From: Cohnella lupini
GTDB lineage: Bacteria; Bacillota; Bacilli; Paenibacillales; Paenibacillaceae
Assembly (NCBI RefSeq): GCF_003386205.1
Contig: NZ_QRDY01000007.1
Coordinates: forward strand, 62,001 to 126,000
Length of the DNA stretch: 64,000 nucleotides
Reading direction: 5' to 3'
The position numbers and the translations under genes were made by a program. This document shows, piece by piece, positions 50,905 to 63,567 of this stretch (position 1 is the stretch's first letter; the number at the start of each line of letters is the position of its first letter). The notes under the pieces are model-generated. The model made no database searches and had not been told where the DNA came from. It saw nothing but the letters and a program-made list of their open reading frames with translations.

Positions 50905-53900
50905 ATGGCCAAAGATTCGATGTCAACCGCGCTGAAACGATGCTTCTTAATGTTTATTTTATTAACGACGTTAATCATTCCGGCAAAGCATGTATTCGCT
51001 GATAGCGGAGATGCGAATCTCGTTCTTAACGGAAGCTTCGAAGAAACGACCGCCGATGAGCCTGCGAATTGGCTAAGGGATGCTTATTTAGCGGGAGAAG
51101 AAAATAGTCGATTGACAGTCGTGGAAGGTGATGCCCATGCGGGATCTCGATTTGCGACCATAGAAAACCTTCAACCGAATGACGCCAAATGGACTCAAAC
51201 GGTTTCCGTTCAACCGGAAACGTTGTACAAGCTATCTTGTTGGGTGCGGGTAGGAAATGCGGGAGAGGGTGCAACCGGTGCGAATATTGGCGTGCTCGGT
51301 ATCGGCACGACTTCGCGGGATTTGACAACCCCTTCCGGAAGCTGGGAGCTTCTCGAGCTTGTCGGCCGAACGGGAGAAGAGCAACAACAACTTACCGTCG
51401 CCGTACGAATAGGAGGCTATGGGAGTTTGAACGCGGGAAGGGCGGATTTCGACGATTTCCGTTTGGAAAGGCTCGACGAAGTTCCTACCGGATCTGACGT
51501 AGTATCGTTTGATCCAGGAGTCGTCGACCAGGGCTCGGCGGGGACTATGAACGTCGATGCCCCTCATTCCGCCTATTCGGGTTGGATGATCTTCTACGGT
51601 ACGGCTTATGCCGCTTTATGCTTGTATTTGCTATTTCGCTATCTGCGTCCGCAATCGAAATCATCGGATCCGATTTCCGGATCGAATAGTAATCGCAAGG
51701 GGCTAGTCCTTATTACGTTCGGAGGTGCGTTCCTGCTAAGAATCGCGTGCGCGCCGATGATACAAGGGCATCCGATAGACGTAATGGATTTCCAGGCTTG
51801 GGCGGACCATGCCTATCTTAACGGATTGTCGGGCTTCTATAATGGCGAGGTGTTCGCCGACTATCCTCCGGGGTATATTTACGTGTTATACGTGCTGGGA
51901 CTGATTAAATCGTGGTTTGGCTTGGAACCGGGCTCGTCGGCCTCCTTAATTCTGATTAAATTACCGGCCATGTTCGCCGATCTCGCGATTGGTTGGGTGA
52001 TATACAAAACGGCCTTACGACTGACGGATGTGAGGACGGCACTGCTAGCGGCTGTTATCTTTATACTAAACCCGCTTGTTTTCTTGGACTCCGTCATTTG
52101 GGGGCAGATGGATTCCGTATTTTGCTTATTCATTGTATTGATGATCCTATCGCTTCAGAATAAGAAGCTGTCGGTTGCGTCGGTCCTATTCGTGGGCGCC
52201 GTCTTGATCAAACCTCAATCGCTTATTTTCGCTCCTCTGCTCCTCTTTTCTATTCGATCATGGAGAGAAACCTTAAGAGCATCGCTGTATGCGCTAAGCG
52301 CTTTTATTATCATCACGCTGCCGTTCGCCGTTAATCAAGGACCATTGTGGATATTTAAACATTACCAATCGATGTTCGGATTGTATCCTTACGCGACCTT
52401 CAACGCGTTTAATGGATATGCGTTGCTCGGTGCCAATGGCGTGGAAACGAATCAAAAGTGGTGGGGGATCAGCTACGCAAGCTGGGACGTCCTATTTATT
52501 GCGTCTATTGTATTAATTGCGGGCACATTCCTGATTCGAAGCGCTAGGGACGGTAAGCTCGTCTATACGGCACTACTCATCGCTTTGCTCGTTTTCGCGT
52601 TCAAAACCGGTCTTCATGAGCGATACGGATACGCTGCCGTGCCTTTGGCTCTTATGAGCTGGTTGTGGATTAGGGACGGGAGAGTGTTCCGGTTATTCAT
52701 CGGCGTTACCCTCGCGAATTTCGCGAACGTGGCCTATGTGCTGAAGTTCGGGTTGCGCCAGGATTATTTTATTCCGAACGGCAACGGATTCATGAACATT
52801 GTCGCTTTAGCCAACGTCTGCCTTGCTTTGTACGCCGTCTGGTTAGGTTATGAGCTTCTAATCAAGAAGCCGAGCACTGCGGAGAGCGCCGCGCCCGTCG
52901 CCAAGTCAAGCGAGAAATCGAGAGCGCAACGATCAAATGAATTAAAGCCTGCTGCGACCCCGTCCGTAACGTCATCCTCGATGAAGCGCAAGGATTACAT
53001 CGCGATGGCAAGCATTACGGTCGTTTATGCCGCCATCGCCTTATTCCAGCTCGGATCGACCGTCGCGCCGCAAACCTTCTGGAAGTCGGAGCAGGAAGGG
53101 GAGATCTCCATTGCCGATTTCGGACAATCGCGGCAAGTGGAATCGATCCTATGGTACGGAGGAATCGGGAACGGCAGCTTTCAAGTGGAAGGATCGGAAG
53201 ATGCGGATACTTGGACTCCGGTCGCGACGGTCGATTTGAACGATGGAACCGTTTTTCAATGGAAGAAGGCTCAAGCTGCGTTCACTGCTCGATATGTTAA
53301 AGTGTTGGCAATCCAACCGGGGGGCTCATTAGGAGAGATGGGATTCCAGGGAACGGATCGACGAATCATTTCCCTGTCCGAAGAGACCAACGTGACGCCG
53401 GCTTTCGATGAACAGGGAACGGTTCCGGAACGCGGTTCTTACCGGAATGGGATGTATTTCGACGAAATCTACCATGCCCGAACGGCTTACGAAAGCATTC
53501 ATCATATGGAACCTTACGAAACGACCCACCCGCCTCTCGGGAAAATAATTATTTCCGCGGGAGTAGCTTTGCTGGGGATGAATCCATTCGGTTGGCGAAT
53601 CATGGGCGTACTCTTCGGAATAGCGATAGTTCCGCTCTTGTACCTATTCGGCAAACGTTTGTTCAGAGAAACAAGATATGCGGGACTGGCATCGTTTTTG
53701 GTTGCCTTCGATTTCTTGCTCTTTACGCAAAGTCGGCTCGCTACCGTCGATACTTTCGCCGTGTTTTTCATATTACTGGCCTACGAGCGCATGCATCGAT
53801 TCTTTGAAATGAATTTTTACAAAGACAAGCTGCTAAAGACTTTGGCGCCGCTAGCGATTAGCGGGCTCGCATTCGGCCTTGCCACGGCAACCAAATGGAT

Positions 53901-54660
53901 CGGTTTGTACGCGGGTGCGGGACTGGCGATTATATTTTTTCTCTCGCTTTGGCTTAGGTACAAAGAGCATCGGGATAATCGCGAACTGCCTTTCGCGAAT
54001 CTCGCGCTCCGGTCGATCCTATCGTGCGGTATATTTTTCATCATCGTTCCAATGACGATCTACTTTGCATCGTATATTCCCTTTATGCTCATACCGGGTT
54101 CGGGGCATGGCTGGAAGGATGTCATATCCTATCAGAAGTTTATGTACGACTATCACAGCAAGCTTCATGCGACCCACCCATTCTCCTCGACCTGGTGGGA
54201 GTGGCCTCTCGTCCGTAAACCGATATGGTACTACGGAGGGTCGGAATTAGCGCCGGGCAAGATGGCTAGCATCGTTGCGATGGGAAATCCGGCAGTGTGG
54301 TGGGTGGGTACGATAGCGGTTATCGCTACCTTTCGAATGGCATGGAAGAAACGGGATAACAGCATGACGGTCGTGTTGATCGGAATTTTGGCGGCATACC
54401 TCCCGTGGGTACTCGTCTCCAGGCTCACGTTTATTTATCACTTTTTCGCTTGTGTGCCTTTTCTTGTCTTGTGTATCGTGTATTGGATTCGGAAGATGGA
54501 GGAAAGAAAACCCGAATATCGGAAATGGACGCATTTGTACGCAGGTGCGGTTCTGCTGCTATTCCTTTTGTTCTATCCGGTCTTATCGGGAACCGAAATA
54601 TACGTTTCATACTCGGACGGCTTATTGAGATGGTTCAAGAGCTGGGTGTTTCACGGGTAA
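50905..54660 (+). CDS. Fusion of two GT-C membrane glycosyltransferases with carbohydrate-binding domains
   Basis: 1251 residues. Signal peptide (to about 33); carbohydrate-binding module (35-200: NLVLNGSFEETTADEP, with SWELLELVG and ADFDDFRLERL); helix at 226-246; first GT-C domain (about 265-655) with GHPIDVMDFQAWADHAY, FADYPPGYIYVLY and LKTGLHERYGYA-like KTGLHERYGY; discoidin-like F5/8C module (about 727-815: VESILWYGGIGNGSFQVEGS); then a second GT-C domain of the protein O-mannosyltransferase type (848-1251: MYFDEIYHARTAYE, THPPLGKIIISAG, QSRLATVDTFAVFFILLAY). It probably transfers lipid-linked sugars outside the membrane to protein or wall polymer. SD is GGAG 13-15 nt upstream. Confidence 0.85.
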   Translation: MAKDSMSTALKRCFLMFILLTTLIIPAKHVFADSGDANLVLNGSFEETTADEPANWLRDAYLAGEENSRLTVVEGDAHAGSRFATIENLQPNDAKWTQTVSVQPETLYKLSCWVRVGNAGEGATGANIGVLGIGTTSRDLTTPSGSWELLELVGRTGEEQQQLTVAVRIGGYGSLNAGRADFDDFRLERLDEVPTGSDVVSFDPGVVDQGSAGTMNVDAPHSAYSGWMIFYGTAYAALCLYLLFRYLRPQSKSSDPISGSNSNRKGLVLITFGGAFLLRIACAPMIQGHPIDVMDFQAWADHAYLNGLSGFYNGEVFADYPPGYIYVLYVLGLIKSWFGLEPGSSASLILIKLPAMFADLAIGWVIYKTALRLTDVRTALLAAVIFILNPLVFLDSVIWGQMDSVFCLFIVLMILSLQNKKLSVASVLFVGAVLIKPQSLIFAPLLLFSIRSWRETLRASLYALSAFIIITLPFAVNQGPLWIFKHYQSMFGLYPYATFNAFNGYALLGANGVETNQKWWGISYASWDVLFIASIVLIAGTFLIRSARDGKLVYTALLIALLVFAFKTGLHERYGYAAVPLALMSWLWIRDGRVFRLFIGVTLANFANVAYVLKFGLRQDYFIPNGNGFMNIVALANVCLALYAVWLGYELLIKKPSTAESAAPVAKSSEKSRAQRSNELKPAATPSVTSSSMKRKDYIAMASITVVYAAIALFQLGSTVAPQTFWKSEQEGEISIADFGQSRQVESILWYGGIGNGSFQVEGSEDADTWTPVATVDLNDGTVFQWKKAQAAFTARYVKVLAIQPGGSLGEMGFQGTDRRIISLSEETNVTPAFDEQGTVPERGSYRNGMYFDEIYHARTAYESIHHMEPYETTHPPLGKIIISAGVALLGMNPFGWRIMGVLFGIAIVPLLYLFGKRLFRETRYAGLASFLVAFDFLLFTQSRLATVDTFAVFFILLAYERMHRFFEMNFYKDKLLKTLAPLAISGLAFGLATATKWIGLYAGAGLAIIFFLSLWLRYKEHRDNRELPFANLALRSILSCGIFFIIVPMTIYFASYIPFMLIPGSGHGWKDVISYQKFMYDYHSKLHATHPFSSTWWEWPLVRKPIWYYGGSELAPGKMASIVAMGNPAVWWVGTIAVIATFRMAWKKRDNSMTVVLIGILAAYLPWVLVSRLTFIYHFFACVPFLVLCIVYWIRKMEERKPEYRKWTHLYAGAVLLLFLLFYPVLSGTEIYVSYSDGLLRWFKSWVFHG

Positions 54661-54684
54661 GCGAATAGGAGCACGGAATGCGGT

Positions 54685-54711
54685 AAAAGGACCTCGATGA
54701 GGTCCTTTTTT
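54685..54711 (+). terminator. Terminator of the acyltransferase/glycosyltransferase operon
   Basis: AAAAGGACCTC pairs with GAGGTCCTTTT around GAT, followed by TT. Confidence 0.9.
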
Positions 54712-54761
54712 GCATATTAAGAAGTAAATTCCGAAAAGTCGGTCAAGACTCATCCATCGGA

Positions 54762-55016
54762 GAATGCTGCGCCATAGTCGGTTATTCCGACTATGAGAAG
54801 AGCGAACCTGCGGAATGCCGTGAGATAGTCGGTTTATCCGACTATGAGGAGAGCGAACCTTGGGAATGCCACGCCATAGTCGGTTTATCCGACTATGAGA
54901 AGAGCGAACGTCGGGGAAGCCGCGAGAAAGTCGGTTTAACCGACTGTGGGGAGAGCGAACCGCCGGGAAGCCGCGAGAAAGTCGGCTTTTCCGACTATGA
55001 GAAGCGCAAACCTCCT
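54762..55016. repeat. Tandem array, five 51-bp units each with a palindromic hairpin
   Basis: Units start at 54762, 54813, 54864, 54915 and 54966, with a partial sixth to about 55040. Each holds an inverted repeat of the type ATAGTCGG-TTTAT-CCGACTAT; changes in one arm are often matched in the other. The period equals that of the array at 1542 but the sequence is unrelated. The array with the terminator at 54685 occupies much of the 54661-55324 gap; from 55040 to 55300 I see nothing else. Confidence 0.92.
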
Positions 55017-55324
55017 GGACGCCTCGGCATAGTCTGGCTAACCTCAAGTCGACGCGATCACGGGCGACATTGTCACAATCTTGATCGACCTGAATGACGA
55101 GGAATTCCAACGATGATGCGCTGGCTAGAACGCGAAAACAGGTATTAAATTCATGATCTTGGAAACGCATACATATTCCGTAGGATTACGTCTTAACTGT
55201 TGGTCGCCTTTATTTCTATAATGAGGGTGTATTTACGATGAAAGGAGGGTTTGAAGCCTTTACTTTAGGCGTTTTATGAGAATCGCAGAATTGCCCGCAG
55301 TCCACTTTATTGAGGAGGAATATA

Positions 55325-59311
<3,987 letters not shown>

Positions 59312-59336
59312 GTAGCGGTATCGCACTACTCCAGTG

Positions 59337-59364
59337 GAGGAGTTCTTAGGAACTCCTCTTTTTT
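59337..59364 (+). terminator. Terminator of the glucanase gene
   Basis: GAGGAGTTC pairs perfectly with GAACTCCTC around TTAG-type loop bases, followed by six T. Confidence 0.9.
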
Positions 59365-59371
59365 ATATGGA

Positions 59372-59397
59372 TTGACTTGGAGTAAACTCCATAAGAT
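59372..59397 (+). promoter_or_regulatory. MerR-type operator upstream of the second dehydrogenase
   Basis: TTGACT (59372-59377), palindrome TGGAGTAAACTCCA (59378-59391) and TAAGAT (59392-59397). Compared with the operator at 19754, five bases between palindrome and TAAGAT are missing, so the spacer is 14 nt rather than 19. TACGTT 19 nt after TTGACT is an alternative -10. Confidence 0.6.
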
Positions 59398-59542
59398 ACG
59401 TTGGGAACAAACTCCGAGCAAGCTAAGTCGACGATTCGAATAGCAGAAAGGAGCAATTTTAGGACCGGTCTTAGCTTCGATACGATAATATACGAAAATT
59501 AGGTTCAAAGCTTAATCATCATCAATAAAGGAGCGAAAACGA

Positions 59543-60535
59543 ATGAATGAAAATATAACCGCACAATCGCCGATCCAATCCGGCTTTGGAGCGGATACGA
59601 CCGCGAAGGAAGTTATCGGCGATATTGATTTGAGGGGAAAGGTCGTCATCGTAACAGGGGGATATTCCGGAATCGGGTTAGAAACTACGCGTATATTGGC
59701 TAACGCGGGCGCAAGCGTTCTCGTACCGGTTCGCAACGTCGAGAAAGGTCGGGAAGCGCTTGATTGCATTCCCAACGTATTGATGGATACGATGGACTTG
59801 ATGGACCCGGCTTCGATCGACGCATTCGCTCAACGCTTTCTTGATACGAAGAAACCGCTGCACATCCTCGTCAATAGCGCCGGAGTCATGGCTACGCCGT
59901 TGAGACGTGATTCGCGCGGATATGAATCGCAATTTTCAACGAACCATCTTGGTCATTTCCAGCTGACTGCCAGACTTTGGCCGGCTTTGCAGCAAGCAAA
60001 CGGGGCGAGAGTCGTCGCGGTTTCCTCGCGGGCTCATCGTCTTGCAAGCAGCGATTTCAAAGATCCGAACTTCGAGCATAGGGAATACGACAAGTGGAAG
60101 GCTTATGCCCAATCCAAAAGCGCTAATATTTTGTTCGCGCTCGAGCTGGACAAGCTAGGTAAAACGGAACATGTCAGAGCATTCTCCGTACATCCGGGAT
60201 TGATTCCCGATACCGCCCTTGGCCGGGATTTAGCGGAGGAGGATGCAGTTCCTCGACCGATCAAAGACGAGAATAACGAACCGACAGTATCCAACCAAAC
60301 CAAACCGAAGTTCAAGACGGTTGAACAGGGGGCGTCTACTAGCGTATGGTGCGCCGTAAGCGAGCGATTGAACGGACTTGGAGGCGTGTATTGCGAAGAT
60401 ACGGATATTGCGGAAGCCGTCCCCGCAGACAGTCTCAAGGAGTCGGGCGTGCGACCGTGGGCAATCGATCCCGAATTAGCTAACCGACTATGGAAGTTAA
60501 GCGAGGAATATACGGGCGTTAATTTCAAGATATAG
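59543..60535 (+). CDS. Short-chain dehydrogenase/reductase, paralogue of the gene at 20224
   Basis: 330 residues. VTGGYSGIGLET (TGxxxGxG), NSAGVMA, AVSSRAHRL (catalytic Ser) and YAQSK (YxxxK) are intact. N-terminal QSPIQSGFGADTTAKE and C-terminal ANRLWKLSEEYTGVNF closely match the dehydrogenase at 20224, so the two are paralogues with the same fold and probably the same class of substrate. AAAGGAG precedes the ATG. Unlike the first copy it has no merR gene beside it. Confidence 0.88.
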   Translation: MNENITAQSPIQSGFGADTTAKEVIGDIDLRGKVVIVTGGYSGIGLETTRILANAGASVLVPVRNVEKGREALDCIPNVLMDTMDLMDPASIDAFAQRFLDTKKPLHILVNSAGVMATPLRRDSRGYESQFSTNHLGHFQLTARLWPALQQANGARVVAVSSRAHRLASSDFKDPNFEHREYDKWKAYAQSKSANILFALELDKLGKTEHVRAFSVHPGLIPDTALGRDLAEEDAVPRPIKDENNEPTVSNQTKPKFKTVEQGASTSVWCAVSERLNGLGGVYCEDTDIAEAVPADSLKESGVRPWAIDPELANRLWKLSEEYTGVNFKI

Positions 60536-60642
60536 TCCGTTTCGTTATTTCGACTTATTTTGCACTTGGGGGGTGTCTTAAGGTACAATCTGAGTAGCTA
60601 AAGCACGATGCTGGTTTGCTACTTCTAAGGAGGAATTATTTC

Positions 60643-61089
60643 ATGAGCACATTTTCTCAAAGATTGTCCTCAATGCGTCAAGGACTGAAGGATCAGGTAA
60701 CTAAGTTCAAGAATAAAGACTTTATGGATGCGGTCGTTGCCGGTTGCGCGATCGTGGCTGCGGCCGATGGTAAGATCGACGGCGTCGAGAAACAAAAAAT
60801 GGCCGGGTATATTAACCACAACGAAGAGCTTAAAGTATTTGAAATGCCGAAGGTCATCGAGAGATTCAACCATTTCACGAGTAATTTCGACTTTGATCAT
60901 ATGATCGGCAAAGCGGAAGCCATGAAATCGGTCACTAAGTTCAAGGACAAACCGGATGTGGCGCGCGTTATCATCAGCGTTTGCTGCGCGATCGGCGCTG
61001 CTGACGGGGACTTCGATGAGAAAGAGAAAAACGTCATCAGGGAAATGTGCCGCGAGCTTAAGCTTCCCGCGAGCGATTTCGGACTATAA
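60643..61089 (+). CDS. TerB-family tellurite-resistance-type protein
   Basis: 148 residues from ATG 60643 (AAGGAGG 9 nt upstream). All-helical, with two similar acidic loops, AAADGKIDGVEKQ and GAADGDFDEKEKN, the metal-binding pattern of TerB. TerB proteins act with TerC/TerD in metal-linked stress complexes at the membrane. No other ter gene is adjacent, although a TelA-type gene lies at 34704. Monocistronic with a terminator. Confidence 0.88.
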   Translation: MSTFSQRLSSMRQGLKDQVTKFKNKDFMDAVVAGCAIVAAADGKIDGVEKQKMAGYINHNEELKVFEMPKVIERFNHFTSNFDFDHMIGKAEAMKSVTKFKDKPDVARVIISVCCAIGAADGDFDEKEKNVIREMCRELKLPASDFGL

Positions 61090-61110
61090 GCTTTCATTTA
61101 ATAAACGCGA

Positions 61111-61144
61111 AAAAATCCAATTCTTTCCGAATTGGATTTTTTTT
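61111..61144. terminator. Bidirectional terminator after the terB-like gene
   Basis: AAAAATCCAATT pairs with AATTGGATTTTT, with long T-runs on both strands. It serves the convergent gene at 61149 as well. Confidence 0.9.
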
Positions 61145-61148
61145 GCGC

Positions 61149-61595
61149 TCAGCGCTTGCCTGAAATGATCGCTAGCCGAAAAGTATTGACGATATTCGGG
61201 ACGTCCGCGTTTACCATTCGTTTCAGCAGACGAATCGGTCTGCCGTATTTTTTGTAATCGTAGTCTTCCTTAGATTCGTTGAGGAAATCGTCGGGAAGCT
61301 CGCTCGGCGTACTGTAGGCAAATACGAGACCGCTTCGTTGAGCGAGGAATTGAATGGGCGAGCCTTCGTAATATTCGCGCCATCGTTTCAAAGGCATCCG
61401 GTACACGAGTATGGTTAACGCCTCTTCATACACCTTTCCTTTGTATTTGAATAGGAAAAATACGGCATATTTCGCTTCCGAAATTCGCTTTGTTCTCTTC
61501 ACGACAATATAGTTTCGCCATCGGCAGGGAAGGCGCATAAGGAATCCATACTTAGGATCGCGGTAAAGGAACTTCTTCTTTTTCGGCAAGGTCAT
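61149..61595 (-). CDS. Hypothetical basic protein
   Basis: 148 residues from ATG 61595 (GAGGG 6 nt upstream; the frame extends to 61655). YRDPKYGFLMRLPCRWRNY resembles the opening of PsbP-like or DUF folds (Y-D-x-x-Y-G-F-x-x-x-L/P-W-x-x-Y), followed by beta strands (YAVFFLFKYKGKVYEEALTIL). No signal peptide. Rich in Lys and Arg. I cannot assign a function. Confidence 0.65.
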   Translation of the reverse strand: MTLPKKKKFLYRDPKYGFLMRLPCRWRNYIVVKRTKRISEAKYAVFFLFKYKGKVYEEALTILVYRMPLKRWREYYEGSPIQFLAQRSGLVFAYSTPSELPDDFLNESKEDYDYKKYGRPIRLLKRMVNADVPNIVNTFRLAIISGKR

Positions 61596-61753
61596 ATCAC
61601 GCCCTCTGGAATAATAAATAACGAAAATGATTCGGATAATCGTTAAAATATTCATGTAACCAAGCTAGTGATTGTGCAAAGTGAATTGCCAAATTGGATT
61701 TAATGAGATAACTTTTATTTAATTGGAGCTGATCAAAGTGGGAGGGTAAAGCC

Positions 61754-62416
61754 ATGGTAATCATTCCAGGCGGCGAGATCGAATTAAGGGACGATCGGAT
61801 TAATCGCAAATGGACGGTAGAGATAAAAGCGTATATACTTGCCTCGATTCCCGTAACGACGGAGCTTTACTATGCGACGATCGGAGGATCATCCACGACT
61901 CATGTCGGAGATCGCACGCCGGTCGTGAATATTTCTTGGAACGACGCGGTATCGTTTTGTAATCTTCTCTCGCGAAACGCAGGCTTGAAAGAGTGTTATT
62001 CCGGAGGCGGAGATGGCGAAGAAGAGATCCAGTGCGACTGGGAAGCCGACGGGTATCGTCTTCCTTCGGAAGCCGAATGGCAATATGCATGCAAAGCGGG
62101 AACTAGCGGATATCGATACGGAGAACTTGACCGAATTGCTTGGTATGAGGAAAACTCGGGTGCCGTAATCCATGAAGTCGGAAAGAAAGAACCGAACGCG
62201 TGGGGGCTATACGACATGTTAGGAAACGTGTGGGAGTGGTGCTGGGATCTGTACGACGAGAAGGTATACGGCTCCTATCGGATATTCCGAGGCGGAAGTT
62301 GGGCTGAAGAAGCCAGGGGTTGCGGGTCGACTTGCCGACGTCGCAGCCATCCGAACTTCAGCATCGACGATCTTGGATTCCGGTTGGCCAGGAGCGCGAC
62401 CGGATTGGATATTTGA
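61754..62416 (+). CDS. FGE-sulfatase-domain protein lacking the first catalytic Cys
   Basis: 220 residues (AGGG upstream). The formylglycine-generating-enzyme fold is clear: PVVNISWNDAVSFCNLL, GYRLPSEAEWQYACKAG, GLYDMLGNVWEWCWDLY and FRGGSWAEEARGCGSTCRRR. In true FGE the segment after GGSW/GGSY carries two redox Cys that bind copper; here the first position is Ala. The protein is thus probably a non-converting member of the superfamily. Only 220 residues, shorter than full FGE. No sulfatase gene is in the window. Confidence 0.85.
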   Translation: MVIIPGGEIELRDDRINRKWTVEIKAYILASIPVTTELYYATIGGSSTTHVGDRTPVVNISWNDAVSFCNLLSRNAGLKECYSGGGDGEEEIQCDWEADGYRLPSEAEWQYACKAGTSGYRYGELDRIAWYEENSGAVIHEVGKKEPNAWGLYDMLGNVWEWCWDLYDEKVYGSYRIFRGGSWAEEARGCGSTCRRRSHPNFSIDDLGFRLARSATGLDI

Positions 62417-62466
62417 GTATAGATCCGATAAAACTTATACTAGTATAATCATATATAGATTGCGAA

Positions 62467-62931
62467 GTGATCGTGTTGCATATCAAAATAGATGATTTAA
62501 CGGGATCCGAAGTGGCTGAATTGTTGGAGGAGCATCTTCGAAGCATGGCCTCGCTTTCGCCGCCGGAGAGTACCCATGCGCTAAATCTCGAGGAATTGAG
62601 AAAACCGAATATTACGTTCTGGAGCGTATGGGACCAAGATGAATTAATGGGTTGCGGCGCGTTGAAAGAGCTTGACGGTCAACATGCGGAGATCAAATCC
62701 ATGCGAACTTCTACGCGCCATCTCAGGAAAGGCGTTGCCAAACGACTGCTTGAACACATGCTGGAGGAAGCCAAGCGACGAGGTTATGTGCGCTTAAGCT
62801 TAGAGACGGGTTCAATGGAAGCTTTCGAACCGGCTAAGCGGTTATATGCGGGGCTTGGGTTCATTGAATGCGGACCGTTCGCGAATTACGTAGAGGATCC
62901 ATACAGCGTATTTATGACCAAGGAGTTGTGA
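62467..62931 (+). CDS. GNAT-family N-acetyltransferase
   Basis: 154 residues from GTG 62467 (GTG 62473 is equally possible; SD weak). MRTSTRHLRKGVAKRLLEHML is the acetyl-CoA-binding R/Q-x-x-G-x-G/A motif A, followed by motif B (AKRLYAGLGFIECG). Substrate unknown; the general form is like the YsnE/PaiA group in Bacillus. The lspA gene follows. Confidence 0.85.
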   Translation: MIVLHIKIDDLTGSEVAELLEEHLRSMASLSPPESTHALNLEELRKPNITFWSVWDQDELMGCGALKELDGQHAEIKSMRTSTRHLRKGVAKRLLEHMLEEAKRRGYVRLSLETGSMEAFEPAKRLYAGLGFIECGPFANYVEDPYSVFMTKEL

Positions 62932-62943
62932 TTTTATTTGCGG

Positions 62944-62976
62944 AGCATTCCTGCCAGTTGGGAATGCTATTTTATT
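62944..62976 (+). terminator. Probable terminator between the GNAT gene and lspA
   Basis: AGCATTCC pairs with GGAATGCT around TGCCAGTTG, followed by ATTTTATTATT. The T-run is interrupted, so partial read-through is likely. Confidence 0.55.
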
Positions 62977-62996
62977 ATTGGAGGCGGTATAAACGC

Positions 62997-63455
62997 ATGT
63001 TATTTTATGGAATAGCTATCCTTGTCGTTCTCGTCGATCAAATAACCAAAATTTTAATACGCGCAAACCTGAAGCTTGACGATAACTTTACCTTGTGGGG
63101 AATTCAAATGACCCATATCGAGAATAGCGGAATGGCCGGCGGTTTACTCGAAGGCTATGCTCGGATTTTTGGAATCGTAGCCGTACTTTTCGTTGTCGGC
63201 GTGATCTACTATCGTAGGGCGGGCACGTTTAAGGGGAAGTTAAGCGAGATTAGCTTCGCCTTCTTAGTCGGAGGCGCTATCGGCAACGGAATCGACCGCT
63301 TGTTATTCGGGCGGGTTACGGACTTTTTGGTTTCGCGTTCCGGGAACGGCGTGCTTAACTTAGCGGATCATGCCATCCAGATCGGAGTATTGCTGCTAAT
63401 CGTTAGCTTTGTGCTTCCGTTATTGAAACGCCGAAATTATAGACGATGCTTCTAA
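62997..63455 (+). CDS. lspA: Lipoprotein signal peptidase LspA
   Basis: 152 residues from ATG 62997 (GGAGGC 10 nt upstream). Four helices. LspA motifs are VDQITKIL, IENSGMAGGLL (compare N-x-G-x-A/F), GGAIGNGIDRLLFGRVTDFL with the first catalytic Asp in G-N-x-x-D-R, and LNLADHAIQIG with the second. It cleaves prolipoprotein signal peptides at the lipid-modified Cys. The usual neighbours (rluD, ileS) are absent, so it may be an extra copy. Confidence 0.88.
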   Translation: MLFYGIAILVVLVDQITKILIRANLKLDDNFTLWGIQMTHIENSGMAGGLLEGYARIFGIVAVLFVVGVIYYRRAGTFKGKLSEISFAFLVGGAIGNGIDRLLFGRVTDFLVSRSGNGVLNLADHAIQIGVLLLIVSFVLPLLKRRNYRRCF

Positions 63456-63567
63456 CGAATAAACTTTAGGCAACTATAAGGATGCAGCATTCGCCGATAC
63501 GGAATGGATTATATGAATTGGGACATGTATAATGATACAATCACAAGCGACGAGGGTGGAATACGAA

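Noticed and set aside
54762..55016. CRISPR array
   Set aside because: The units are contiguous 51-bp repeats with degenerate copies throughout, without unique spacers, and there are no cas genes in the window.
54622..55170. 182-residue minus-strand frame through the second 51-bp array
   Set aside because: It overlaps the terminator and the 3' end of the glycosyltransferase gene, has no SD, and a 51-bp period keeps frames open by itself; the plus strand is open there too.
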